This document shows positions 10,008 to 19,132 of a stretch of DNA of 64,000 nucleotides, piece by piece (the stretch's first letter is position 1; every line of letters starts with the position of its first letter). The notes under the pieces were generated by a model. It was given only the letters and a program-made list of their open reading frames with translations. It was not told where the DNA came from and did no database searches. The translations under genes were made by a program, and so were the position numbers. The stretch spans positions 558,001 through 622,000 of the forward strand of contig NZ_BDCU01000017.1 in the NCBI RefSeq assembly GCF_001618425.1, given 5' to 3'. The stretch comes from Nocardia fusca NBRC 14340 (lineage in GTDB: Bacteria > Actinomycetota > Actinomycetes > Mycobacteriales > Mycobacteriaceae).

Positions 10008-13000
10008 CCCTCACCAGCGGACAGAAACTCGCCCTCGACCACCTTCACGCCGCCTATGTCGGACCCGAGCACGGCGAAGACGAGGTGCTGCAGAACAGAC
10101 CGAATCTGCAGTACTCGATCGGGATGTTGTTTCCCGTCGAGTCGACACCGCCACCCTCGGAGGTCGCAGACGAAGGCGCCGCTCTCTCCTCAGCGGTCCC
10201 GACCGGCGATGTCGAGGAGGACGGCGCCGGCGTCCCGCTGCCTGAGGACTGGCGGCCCTCTTCCATCGCGATCTCATTCGTGACCGATTCGGATACCGCG
10301 GTCTGCGACTTCTCGGGAGGAACGTATGAGGCGATCGCCGACGATGGGCCGCCTCGATGGCGCCGCCGCCCGTTCGAATACTCGGAGGTAGTAGTCAACG
10401 CCGACCGACCGCCACAACGGTTTACGGCAGGACAGGTACCCTTCGAGATCGGATCACGCTGGCGACGTTACGGTGACGCGCACCTGGTCACTGTCCATGT
10501 ACGACTGACCGAATCCTCGACCGGCAACGACAAGCTGGACATCGACCGCATGCTGTTCCAGGTCGATCTCGCGGTCCGCACCGCCGACAGCGGTCAGTTC
10601 ATCGAATACGACACACACCGCACCCTTGATCTCGACGAGGAGTCCGCCGAACTTCGCCTTCGCTATCGGAACCGCATGGTCTACGCCGTAGGCCACGGCA
10701 TGGCCGCCGATTGGGAATCCGAATCTGGCCTCTGCACCAAAATATTCCTAACACCGCTCCCGTCTTTCATAGTTCCGAGCGTGGAAACCACCGGATTCGA
10801 TCCAGACACGGAGGAAGCCCATGCTCTGCGCCTCGACGTGCTATCGCGTATCGACAGCGAGCCCGATGCGGTGCTACCGCTGCTCGACGCGTTCGTTGCC
10901 GCGTTCTCGACGTGGGTGTCGGTTCAAGAGTCTCGGGTCGAGACATTCGGCGACCGGGCCAAGGTCGCACGTGACATAACCGACCGCTCGCGGGTAGCGG
11001 CTGACCGGATGGCGGCAGGCGTCGAACTGCTGCGGAGCTCGGGCCAGCCAGCTATCCGCGAAGCATTCGCGCTCGCGATGGCAGCCATGAGACTTCAGAT
11101 GCAGCAGGCTGCCGTAACCCGGAGCAATACTCCGAGTGAGCCGGCCTGGCGCCCCTTCCAGCTCGGGTTCTTGCTGGTGTCCCTGGCATCGACCGTCGAG
11201 GAAGGCCACCCTGATCGCGCACTGGTCGATCTGATCTGGTTTCCGACGGGCGGCGGAAAGACAGAGGCATACCTCGGTCTCGCAGCGATCGAGATATTTC
11301 GACGCCGTCTTGTCCATGGTATGAAAGGTGCGGGTACAGCAGTTATTACGCGCTATACCCTGCGTCTCTTGACCGCCCAGCAATTCCAGCGCGCCGCCGC
11401 CCTCGTCTGCGCGATGGAGATCCTCCGCGGTTCCGATCCCAGGGTGAAGGGTATGGCCCGGTTCTCCATCGGTCTGTGGGTCGGCAACGAAGCAACTCCC
11501 GCAACGCGTTCCGATGCGAAAGCAGCCCTCGAACGGTTGCTAAAGGCAGCTCGACCCGAGGAAGCGAACAAATTCCAGGTTGAGAGCTGCCCTTGGTGTC
11601 TGACACCGCTCGTACCGCGACAGAGGTCAGATGACCCGAGCCGGTACGGCATGACGTTGATCGGTCGGGACATCGTCATCCACTGCACGGACAGGAACTG
11701 CCATTTCGCCGCGGAATTACCCTTGACGGTCGTCGACGACCTCCTGTACGACGAACCTCCGACCATTCTCCTCGCAACGGTCGACAAATTCGCGCGACTG
11801 CAGTTCAAGCCTGAAGCCGGAAAATTGCTCGGACTCGATACGAGCTTCCACCAGCCGTCCATGATCATCCAGGACGAGCTGCACCTCCTGTCCGGGCCGC
11901 TCGGGACCACGGTCGCCGTGTTCGACGCGGTGATTCAGCTTCTGTTGAGCAAGAACGGCATCAGGCCGAAGATCGTCGCATCCACCGCGACCATTCGGGC
12001 CTCGCAAGAGCAGATCAAAGGGCTCTACGGTCGTGACGTCGCGCTGTACCCCCCGGCGGGTCTCGACGACGATACGACGTTCTTCTCGCGACCGGTGGAG
12101 AATGGTGCCGGCCGTCTCTACGTCGGTTTGATGCCCCAATCGCTGCCGCAGGTGACCGCCCTGGTGGCCGCAGCGGCACCTCTGGCCGAACTGCCTACCG
12201 TCGTCGATGCGCAGCCGGAGCCGCCCACCTCACGTGACGCATACTGGACGCTGGTCATGTACCACAACTCTCTTCGAGAGCTCGGACGCACCGGCACCCT
12301 CGTCGTCGATGACGTGAACGGCCGCTTGGAGACTCGCGCAGAACGGATAGGGCTTCCGCTGCGACGGATCCGAAAGGACAAGGTACTGGAACTGACCAGT
12401 CGCCGACGGCCCGAGGAATTGCCCAATGATCTCCGGGAACTGCGTACCAGTGCGGACAATTCGAAAGAAGCAATCGATGTGGTCCTTTCCTCGAACATGC
12501 TCTCCGTGGGCATAGATATCCCCCGCCTGGCACTCATGCTCATGGTCGGACAACCCAAGACCACAGCGGAATACATCCAGGCGACCAGCCGTGTGGGGCG
12601 CGGCGAGAACAGCGGGATCGTGGTGACTCTGTTCCGATCGAATCGCGCGCGCGATCGCTCGCACTTCGAGACGTTCCGCGGCTACCACGACGCCCTGTAT
12701 CGCAGCGTGGAGCCCACCAGTGTCACTCCGTGGTCCCTGTCCTCACGGCAGCGCTCACTGGCGGGAGCCCTGGTAGCACTGATTAGACATTCATTCCCGT
12801 CGCTTGCCGCCGACACCTCTGCCGGCACGCTCGACCTGGAGAACTCCGGGCTGGCCGAGGCCGTCGACAAACAGGTCACCCGCTTCCTCGAACTCGTATC
12901 TCGCTCCGACGCCATCGAAAAGGAGGAGACCGAGGACGAGCTGAGGATCCTTCTGCGGGACTGGGACCGGCGCGCCGCACAGGCCCGCGATCAGAACAAC

Positions 13001-13171
13001 CCGTTACGTTACGACCGCCGTTCAAGCACGGACGAATCCTTGTTGAAGCGATTCGGTCAACCCAACGAGGGGTGGCTCGTCGCCGACTCCATGCGTTCGG
13101 TCGAGCCGAATGTCGCTGTGTCCGTGCAAGAACCACGTGAGGAGATCATCCGTGGAGAAGATCAAGCATGA
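10004..13171 (+). CDS. drmA: DrmA-type (YprA-family) SF2 helicase of a DISARM-related system
   Basis: A 1055-residue helicase. The start GTG 10004 overlaps the upstream stop by 4 bases. It resembles the DISARM helicase DrmA: Walker A FPTGGGKTEAYLGLAAIEI near 412-430, then RYTLRLLTAQQFQRAA, a DELH form of motif II in IIQDELHLLSGPLG near 620-633, STATIRAS near 660, and a distinctive SVGIDIPRLALMLMVGQ followed by QATSRVGRGEN near 858-868. A Cys cluster (CPWC and CTDRNC) near 530-565 is probably a zinc site. In DISARM, DrmA works with DrmB (a DUF1998 protein) to load on phage DNA, and the gene directly downstream is DrmB-like. About 400 residues precede the helicase core and should be compared with known DrmA N-termini. 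Confidence 0.87.
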   Translation: MTLTSGQKLALDHLHAAYVGPEHGEDEVLQNRPNLQYSIGMLFPVESTPPPSEVADEGAALSSAVPTGDVEEDGAGVPLPEDWRPSSIAISFVTDSDTAVCDFSGGTYEAIADDGPPRWRRRPFEYSEVVVNADRPPQRFTAGQVPFEIGSRWRRYGDAHLVTVHVRLTESSTGNDKLDIDRMLFQVDLAVRTADSGQFIEYDTHRTLDLDEESAELRLRYRNRMVYAVGHGMAADWESESGLCTKIFLTPLPSFIVPSVETTGFDPDTEEAHALRLDVLSRIDSEPDAVLPLLDAFVAAFSTWVSVQESRVETFGDRAKVARDITDRSRVAADRMAAGVELLRSSGQPAIREAFALAMAAMRLQMQQAAVTRSNTPSEPAWRPFQLGFLLVSLASTVEEGHPDRALVDLIWFPTGGGKTEAYLGLAAIEIFRRRLVHGMKGAGTAVITRYTLRLLTAQQFQRAAALVCAMEILRGSDPRVKGMARFSIGLWVGNEATPATRSDAKAALERLLKAARPEEANKFQVESCPWCLTPLVPRQRSDDPSRYGMTLIGRDIVIHCTDRNCHFAAELPLTVVDDLLYDEPPTILLATVDKFARLQFKPEAGKLLGLDTSFHQPSMIIQDELHLLSGPLGTTVAVFDAVIQLLLSKNGIRPKIVASTATIRASQEQIKGLYGRDVALYPPAGLDDDTTFFSRPVENGAGRLYVGLMPQSLPQVTALVAAAAPLAELPTVVDAQPEPPTSRDAYWTLVMYHNSLRELGRTGTLVVDDVNGRLETRAERIGLPLRRIRKDKVLELTSRRRPEELPNDLRELRTSADNSKEAIDVVLSSNMLSVGIDIPRLALMLMVGQPKTTAEYIQATSRVGRGENSGIVVTLFRSNRARDRSHFETFRGYHDALYRSVEPTSVTPWSLSSRQRSLAGALVALIRHSFPSLAADTSAGTLDLENSGLAEAVDKQVTRFLELVSRSDAIEKEETEDELRILLRDWDRRAAQARDQNNPLRYDRRSSTDESLLKRFGQPNEGWLVADSMRSVEPNVAVSVQEPREEIIRGEDQA

Positions 13172-14990
13172 CCTGCGACTTTCTGAGACGATCACGCCGT
13201 TCGGGGTCGGCGCGATCGTCGACGTGCGCGGGGAGTCCCTCATCGCTCCGGACACATCGTGGTGGGATCGAAAACACTCGCCCCGGATCAGCTGCGATCG
13301 GCTCCTCGCACGACTCGGCCCCGGCGAACTGAGGCAGCCTCCGACGCACGCCGGCCGGGCAGCGAAGGAGACAGAGGGGTTGCTGTACTGGCGCTTTCCT
13401 GCCTGGCGGTTCTGCGAGCGGTGTTCGAAACTCTCAATGCTCACGGGCAGATACAAGGGCCGCTGGACCAATACCTGCAACTGTGGCGGCGGACTCGTTC
13501 CCATGCGGTATATCGCAGTCTGCACGAAAGGCAGCCACGTACAAGACATTCCATGGTTCATGTGGGCGCACCGAGGTCGTGATGCCGGCGTGACGGAGGA
13601 GGTCCGATTCTGTCGCGCCTATAAGGAGCTCACCTTCGTCCGATCGGCAAAACACGGTGAGGGTCTTGCCTCGCTGCGTATCAATTGCGGTGGATGCAAA
13701 CGCTCGCGGCCGTTGTCCGAGCTCGTCGGGATAGACGCCCTTCACAGAGACGGCATCAAGTGCGGTGGGCGCCAGCCTTGGGAGGACGAGGAAGCTGCCA
13801 AGGATGTGTGTGACCACCACCTGGCCGCTGTTCAGCGTGGCGCGACCGGAAACTATATCGCTGAGCGCGTCTCGGCCCTCGATATCCCGGAAGAGACGCC
13901 GCAGTCGGAGGAGTTGGCGTCGAGCATCCGAAGTCACGTCTACTTCGACAAGGTCGTTGCAGACAACGGCGGCCCGCAGTCGGAGGTCGTCGCCGGTTGG
14001 ATCGCCGATGAACTCGGCGTGTCGTCCGAAGCTGTCCTTGCCCTTGCCGCAGGCGACGGTATGTCGGTGGAAGAATCGATCGCCGGTCTGCGTGACGGAG
14101 AGTGGGCGGCGTTCGTCAAGAAGATGAGCAGCGGCCGGGACCGTACCGGAGGCGACTTCGTCGTAGACGGGTGGAAAGTGTCGGGCGAGACTCCCGGGCC
14201 GAAGACACTGACCGACGCGATCGCTGGTATCGGACAGGTACGGCGCGTGCGGGAAGTCCGTGCCCTGCGCGGATTCCGGCGACACTCCCCGGATTCAGCG
14301 CTCATCCACGTCGATCTCGGGCCTGACCAGAAAAGGCAACCGGTGTATCCCGCCATCGAGTTGTACGGCGAGGGGATCTTTCTCCAGTTCGACGAGGAGG
14401 CTGTCGCGACTTGGGAACGTCTCGACCGGGTCCAGACCCGGGCCGCCATTCTGGGGAAACGTCGCCAAGAGGCTCCGTGGGCGCAGCGACTCGAAGTACC
14501 GACCCCCCGGTTCGTCGCCCTGCACACTCTCGCCCATCTCCTCATCCGTCGTCTGGCGTTCGCCAGCGGCTACTCGTCGGCAGCCCTTCAGGAGAAGATC
14601 TACGCCAACGTTGACGGGCCAGATCCCATGGCGGGCGTCCTGATCTACACTGCAGCAGGTGACGCTCAGGGAACTCTGGGAGGCCTCGTACGGCTCGGTG
14701 AGCCGAAACGGATTATCCCGCTACTCACCTCGGCTCTGGATGATGCCGATGTCTGTTCCAACGATCCCGTCTGCATCGAAAGCGACCGGCAGGGCAGCGC
14801 ACACCTCAACCTCTCGGCCTGCCACGGCTGCACGCTCATCAGCGAGACGTCATGCGAATCGGGCAACCGTCTGCTCGACCGTCAATTGGTACTCGGCGGA
14901 AGCAAGGTTCCAGGATTCTTGGAGGCGGTACTACCCGAGGTACGGCAGTCACTCAGCACTCACGTCGGAGGCGCCCTCAAGGTCGACTGA
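13152..14990 (+). CDS. drmB: DrmB-type DUF1998 protein
   Basis: A 612-residue protein. GTG 13152 was chosen because AGGAG lies 7 bases upstream and the product then begins MEKIKHDLRLSETITPFGVG, matching the usual DrmB opening (a short lead, then FG-GA-VD). It overlaps drmA by 20 bases. It is Cys-rich: C88, C91, C109 and C111 form one probable zinc site, and a C-terminal set lies in CSNDPVC and CHGCTLISETSCE. The DUF1998 core LHTLAHLLIRRLAFASGYSS is near residues 457-476. DrmB partners DrmA; together they form the DNA-binding, translocating core of DISARM. No nuclease motif is visible. Confidence 0.87.
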   Translation: MEKIKHDLRLSETITPFGVGAIVDVRGESLIAPDTSWWDRKHSPRISCDRLLARLGPGELRQPPTHAGRAAKETEGLLYWRFPAWRFCERCSKLSMLTGRYKGRWTNTCNCGGGLVPMRYIAVCTKGSHVQDIPWFMWAHRGRDAGVTEEVRFCRAYKELTFVRSAKHGEGLASLRINCGGCKRSRPLSELVGIDALHRDGIKCGGRQPWEDEEAAKDVCDHHLAAVQRGATGNYIAERVSALDIPEETPQSEELASSIRSHVYFDKVVADNGGPQSEVVAGWIADELGVSSEAVLALAAGDGMSVEESIAGLRDGEWAAFVKKMSSGRDRTGGDFVVDGWKVSGETPGPKTLTDAIAGIGQVRRVREVRALRGFRRHSPDSALIHVDLGPDQKRQPVYPAIELYGEGIFLQFDEEAVATWERLDRVQTRAAILGKRRQEAPWAQRLEVPTPRFVALHTLAHLLIRRLAFASGYSSAALQEKIYANVDGPDPMAGVLIYTAAGDAQGTLGGLVRLGEPKRIIPLLTSALDDADVCSNDPVCIESDRQGSAHLNLSACHGCTLISETSCESGNRLLDRQLVLGGSKVPGFLEAVLPEVRQSLSTHVGGALKVD

Positions 14991-15126
14991 CGGCAGCACG
15001 AGCATCGAAAGCTTTGTGGCCCGCGAGAATACATCTGAAGCGCAGGATAGATCTGTCATCTCCGCGTCGTAGCAGCACACCGGTAGTGCAGCAACACGAG
15101 GACATACCGGCAGGCGAGGAGGAGCG
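14991..15126. other. 136-bp gap splitting the defence operon
   Basis: The only sizeable gap within the seven-gene run. It ends in a strong AGGAGG Shine-Dalgarno (15116-15121) for the next gene. It may hold an internal promoter, but no clear -35/-10 pair or hairpin was recognised. Confidence 0.4.
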
Positions 15127-17262
15127 GTGGACTCGAACAGAACCGAGCGCGGTCAATGGTTGGCCGAGCGTCTTCGACGCAAAGGCACAGACCCGCAGGA
15201 CCTGGCGCAACGGCTGGGGGTACATCCGGCAGTCATCAGCGCCTGGCTGGACGGGCGGTCCGAGCCTCGCCCGGATGTCGTGGCCCAGGCGGACAAGATC
15301 ATGAGGAATGAAGGCGTGATCCTTCCGGTATCCGGCGATATCCTCGCCGAGGCGAGCGGGCCGGAAATTACGTGGTATCACCGTCCAGGACACAGAGACG
15401 GCGGCCGGGAGTTCGGCAATGCTGCGGCTTTCGCCTTCGAGGCCGATCTGGAGATCCTGGCACGCGAGGCGACTCAGAACAGCTTGGACGAGCGGATCAA
15501 GCAGAATGACGAGCCGGTTCGAGTCCGTTACACCCTTCATGAGTTGACCGGCGCCACGCTCGACCGGTTCCGCACTGCCATCCGCTGGGACGACCTCCTC
15601 CCGCACTACAGAGCAGCCGCCGCACAAGACCAGAAGGTCGGACGCATCATCGGCTCGGGACTGCGTGACATGATGGGTGAGCGCGACCGTCTGGTCCTGC
15701 TGCGCATAGATGACTACAACGCGACAGGCTTGACCGGCGACGACTACGGCGATGGGCGCTTCGCCGCCGTAGTCCGGCGTCAACTCGAGAGTCGCAAGGC
15801 GGATTCGTCCGCGGGCGGATCGTACGGACTGGGCAAGGCTACGCTCTGGGGCACCAGCAGACTCGGGCTCGTTCTCATCAACTCCACCCTTTCCGAACCG
15901 CATGAGGGACACACGCAACGACGTGTCATCGGACGGCTCGATCTTCCGTGGCGCGAAGTCGATGGAAGAGGCTTCGCGGGCCCGGGATGGCTGGGCACGC
16001 CGGATCCGGAGAAGGGTGATTCGAAGGTCGTCCGGTCGTGGTGGGCAACCGAAGACGCGGTAGAAGAACTGCATTTGACGCGCGACGGTGATGAACCGGG
16101 CACGTCCTTCTTGATCGTAGGGGCCCACGATGTGGCCAGTCTTGCTGCGGCGGGTATGGAACTCGACGGTGACGCAGAGGACGACGAAGACAATCTGGAG
16201 GGTATGCACCGCAGACTGGTGCAGGCGCTCGGTCGCAATTTTTGGGCGGCCATGACGGCGGGAACCGATCAGCCGCCTCTGCTGGAGGCATCCGTGCGGA
16301 CCTTGCGCAACGGCACGGAATTCCTTGCGGAAGAGCGCGTCGAACCGCATGTGCATCAACCCGCCCGGACCCGCGCGCTGGAGGCGTTTCTCAACGGCAC
16401 CACAGTGGATCGGCTCGTCGAGGCGGGCGATGTGGCACAGACCACTGTCGCCCTGCGCCTCCCCCATCGTGATGGCAGAGGCGGCACTGCCGGTGAGCAC
16501 CGAGCCGTCCTACTCGTCACCGACGCCACCGATGCCGACGGCAAGATCAATCGGGTCACCGCAATGCGTGGCAACCGTATGACCGTCAAGACCAGCCGGG
16601 TCACCGACCTACCGGCGGGCACCAATCCATTTCAGGCGGTTCTGCTCACCGGTCTTGCCGCAGGAGAAGATGCCCCGTTCGCCGACGACACAGAGATATT
16701 TCTCCGTGCCGCCGAACCGCCCGAACACAATAAGTGGGGTCAGACAGAGGAGTTGCGAATGCGCTACTCCCCCTCGGCCCATCGCCGAATAGCTGCATTG
16801 ACTACGGAAACGAATCGCGCTGTACGCGAGTTGGTTGCCATTCCGAAGGAGAAGCGCAACGGCGCTTCCAACGTACGTAGCCGGCTCAAGATCTCCGGAA
16901 AGGTACCGGCCAAGACAAGGGGAAAATCGACTCCGCCCGAATTGGCCGAGTTGGAAGCCGAGGTCGACGTCTCGGGCGCCTGGAAAGTCACTGCGGAAGT
17001 CAAAGTGCCCTCCGACGACGAGGTATGGCGCATGTACCCCGTCGCAAAGCTCGAGGTCCGCTCCGGTTCTCGCCCCGTGGTGCAGTGGGCAGAGCTCGTC
17101 CCTGTCAGAAACTGCGAGCTGAACGACGGCGCAATGGAATTCAAGCCGAATTCCCGTCGAGCAACATTCCAGGGAACCACCGACGTATCCACGCATCCGG
17201 TGCGGGCCGGACTGACCGGCCTCGTGGTGGAACTGCAGGAAAGCAAAGGGGCCGATCGATGA
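15127..17262 (+). CDS. HTH protein with GHKL-type ATPase domain, defence-associated
   Basis: A 711-residue protein; GTG 15127 follows AGGAGG by 5 bases. Residues about 20-50 (DLAQRLGVHPAVISAWLDGR) form an XRE-like helix-turn-helix. A second ATPase of GHKL style follows: N-box-like REATQNSLDER near 113-123, RIDDYNATGL near 193-202 in the G1 position, and SAGGSYGLGKATLW near 229-242 as the ATP lid. The C-terminal quarter is beta-rich and unassigned. An HTH fused to a GHKL ATPase suggests either a DNA-bound sensor or an autoregulator. It overlaps the next gene (ATGA), tying it to the unknown protein there. I infer a defence role from the operon only. Confidence 0.75.
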   Translation: MDSNRTERGQWLAERLRRKGTDPQDLAQRLGVHPAVISAWLDGRSEPRPDVVAQADKIMRNEGVILPVSGDILAEASGPEITWYHRPGHRDGGREFGNAAAFAFEADLEILAREATQNSLDERIKQNDEPVRVRYTLHELTGATLDRFRTAIRWDDLLPHYRAAAAQDQKVGRIIGSGLRDMMGERDRLVLLRIDDYNATGLTGDDYGDGRFAAVVRRQLESRKADSSAGGSYGLGKATLWGTSRLGLVLINSTLSEPHEGHTQRRVIGRLDLPWREVDGRGFAGPGWLGTPDPEKGDSKVVRSWWATEDAVEELHLTRDGDEPGTSFLIVGAHDVASLAAAGMELDGDAEDDEDNLEGMHRRLVQALGRNFWAAMTAGTDQPPLLEASVRTLRNGTEFLAEERVEPHVHQPARTRALEAFLNGTTVDRLVEAGDVAQTTVALRLPHRDGRGGTAGEHRAVLLVTDATDADGKINRVTAMRGNRMTVKTSRVTDLPAGTNPFQAVLLTGLAAGEDAPFADDTEIFLRAAEPPEHNKWGQTEELRMRYSPSAHRRIAALTTETNRAVRELVAIPKEKRNGASNVRSRLKISGKVPAKTRGKSTPPELAELEAEVDVSGAWKVTAEVKVPSDDEVWRMYPVAKLEVRSGSRPVVQWAELVPVRNCELNDGAMEFKPNSRRATFQGTTDVSTHPVRAGLTGLVVELQESKGADR

Positions 17263-18248
17263 GGGTCTACCCATACCCTCGGCTCGCCGGGCTGGTCACG
17301 GCTCGGGTCACGGCCGTCCGACTACGCGGGCCCGGAGACGCTCGTGAACAGCTGGACACCAAGGCATACTCGGTGATCGAACAGGTCGTCGCGCTCGGTC
17401 GAGCCGAACGTAACGACTGGCACACCGCTCGAATCTCCCTAACCGCAACCGTACCCGATCGTGAAGTAGCGCGGGCGAATGACTGGACCGAAATTGCAGT
17501 TGTCGCGGTTCTGGCCGAGGGGGCGACCAGCACCCGCACGGTAACACGCCTGAGACCCGATGCATCCGGCAAGGAATGGACGGGCGAGCTCGAATTCGAA
17601 CGCAATGACCACTTGGACCGCGCCTCGCTGTTCGTCCACGTTGTGGCGACCGTCAACGGCGTCGCAGGCCGGATCATCGGCTCCAGCGACCGGGAGTGGA
17701 TCGTCGACTTGACCTCCGACAACCCGATCAGAGAACGTGAGATCGAAGTCAATACGGTGAGTTTCGCACGCAGCACCGGTTGGCTCGCGAGCCTGCGTGA
17801 CACACCATGGGTTGTGGATACCTCGGGCAGTATGCCTGTCCTCCGCGTGAACTCGGATTTCGACGGTCTGGTCGCACTGATCGAAGGTCAGGGCTCGCAG
17901 ACAGAGCAGATGGTAGGGAAGATACTGCTGGCCCAGGTATGCGCCGACGTCTGGACATCCGTCTTCCACACTGCTATCGGCGATCTGGAAATCGAAGACG
18001 ATGGCACACCGCTGTTTCCACCCGACTGGCGAGGTGCGGTACTGCGCGAAATGCTCCCGGACATCTTCCCCAGCCGATCCCTCCAGGATGCACTACGCGA
18101 GGTGCACGCGCGGCGGGCCGGTCAGGGAAACTGGGCGGACCTCCAACCGCGCATTCAGTATGCCGCCGCACGTCGAGCCGAGGTTCCGACGACCCTCGCG
18201 GCTACTGTCCGTGGCATCGCACAACTCGATCAGGAGATTCACCAATGA
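17259..18248 (+). CDS. Uncharacterised defence-operon protein
   Basis: A 329-residue soluble protein. ATG 17259 sits in an ATGA overlap with the upstream stop. I recognise no family. The first ~150 residues look like alternating beta strands (for example WTEIAVVAVLAEG, RASLFVHVVATVNG); the C-terminal half is more helical, with no signal peptide or membrane segment and no obvious catalytic motif. Tight overlap with both neighbours (the GHKL-HTH gene and the DUF6339-like gene) implies co-translation and perhaps a stable complex of the three products. Function unknown. Confidence 0.65.
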   Translation: MRVYPYPRLAGLVTARVTAVRLRGPGDAREQLDTKAYSVIEQVVALGRAERNDWHTARISLTATVPDREVARANDWTEIAVVAVLAEGATSTRTVTRLRPDASGKEWTGELEFERNDHLDRASLFVHVVATVNGVAGRIIGSSDREWIVDLTSDNPIREREIEVNTVSFARSTGWLASLRDTPWVVDTSGSMPVLRVNSDFDGLVALIEGQGSQTEQMVGKILLAQVCADVWTSVFHTAIGDLEIEDDGTPLFPPDWRGAVLREMLPDIFPSRSLQDALREVHARRAGQGNWADLQPRIQYAAARRAEVPTTLAATVRGIAQLDQEIHQ

Positions 18249-19132
18249 CGGCGTGCCCCGAATACCTTCCGGAACGGCTGGCACTGCTATCCGACGCGCA
18301 GGCTGCCGAATTCCTCTCAAAGGGACTGCTCGAGGGGCAGGAAGACGTCAAGTCCATCGCGCTCAACAAGGTCGCGGACAAACTTCCGGTCAGTGATCGG
18401 CGCATGGAATCACTTCGCGTCCGTGAGTTGATCCACGATGCGATGAACAGGTTTCGCAACGAACGTCCCACCATCGCGGATGCCTGGCTGGCACCACGCC
18501 TGCACGAAACCCTGCGGCTGACTCGACGGGAAGCGGCCGACAGGCGCTTCTGGACCTACATCGCGCTCGGGGTCGCGCCGGATTATGTTGTGTGGCGGCA
18601 TATGCCCGAGACGAAGTCGAACGGCCGGCGCAGTAGCGTTGCCCGCGACAGGTTCCTCGGCCCCCACTTCAAGCAGACCTTCGCGCGGCTGTGGTGGGCG
18701 GCCGAACTGTTCCGCGACGGTCCCGACTATCAACCGGTCGTCGTGGCGTGCAGCAACCAGGACATGCTCAACTCCGCTCTTCGTCTCGATGTCATCGACC
18801 ATCGTCCGACCGCGCTGGCGCTCGTCAAACTGATGACACGGGGAACCGTGCGTACCGGCCGTGAAGTCAATGCCCTGACCACGGCTGTCAATGCCGCAGC
18901 GGCAACGCTCATGTACGACGTCCTCGCTCCCGATGTAGATCGAGACGGCGACGCACTTCGCAACTGGATTGCAGATGCAGAAAGAGCGTTGCCCTCACCG
19001 AGGAACGACCTGCCCGAAGGGCCGGAGGAAGAACAAGCTCCGGCCGAGTCGGTCGAGAAACTTGTCGGCCACTTCGCTGAGCTGTTCAACGAAGCTCCGG
19101 TCAGGGGGCGGAATCCTGTTCCGAGTGAATAG
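18245..19132 (+). CDS. DUF6339-like protein, last gene of the defence operon
   Basis: A 295-residue, mostly helical protein. The start ATG 18245 overlaps the preceding stop (ATGA). Segments such as RRFWTYIALGVAPDYVVWRH and FARLWWAAELFRDG, with a following CSNQDMLNS, recall the DUF6339 family seen, from memory, in actinobacterial DISARM-like loci; this is a memory-based match. There is no signal peptide and no recognised catalytic motif. Its last 32 bases (19101-19132) overlap the 3' end of the convergent methyltransferase gene, so transcripts of the two arms are mutually antisense here. Confidence 0.6.
   Translation: MTACPEYLPERLALLSDAQAAEFLSKGLLEGQEDVKSIALNKVADKLPVSDRRMESLRVRELIHDAMNRFRNERPTIADAWLAPRLHETLRLTRREAADRRFWTYIALGVAPDYVVWRHMPETKSNGRRSSVARDRFLGPHFKQTFARLWWAAELFRDGPDYQPVVVACSNQDMLNSALRLDVIDHRPTALALVKLMTRGTVRTGREVNALTTAVNAAAATLMYDVLAPDVDRDGDALRNWIADAERALPSPRNDLPEGPEEEQAPAESVEKLVGHFAELFNEAPVRGRNPVPSE

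Noticed and set aside
3781..19132. Complete classical DISARM locus
   Set aside because: No DrmC (phospholipase D), DrmD or DrmE protein is encoded; calling it classical DISARM would overstate the match.
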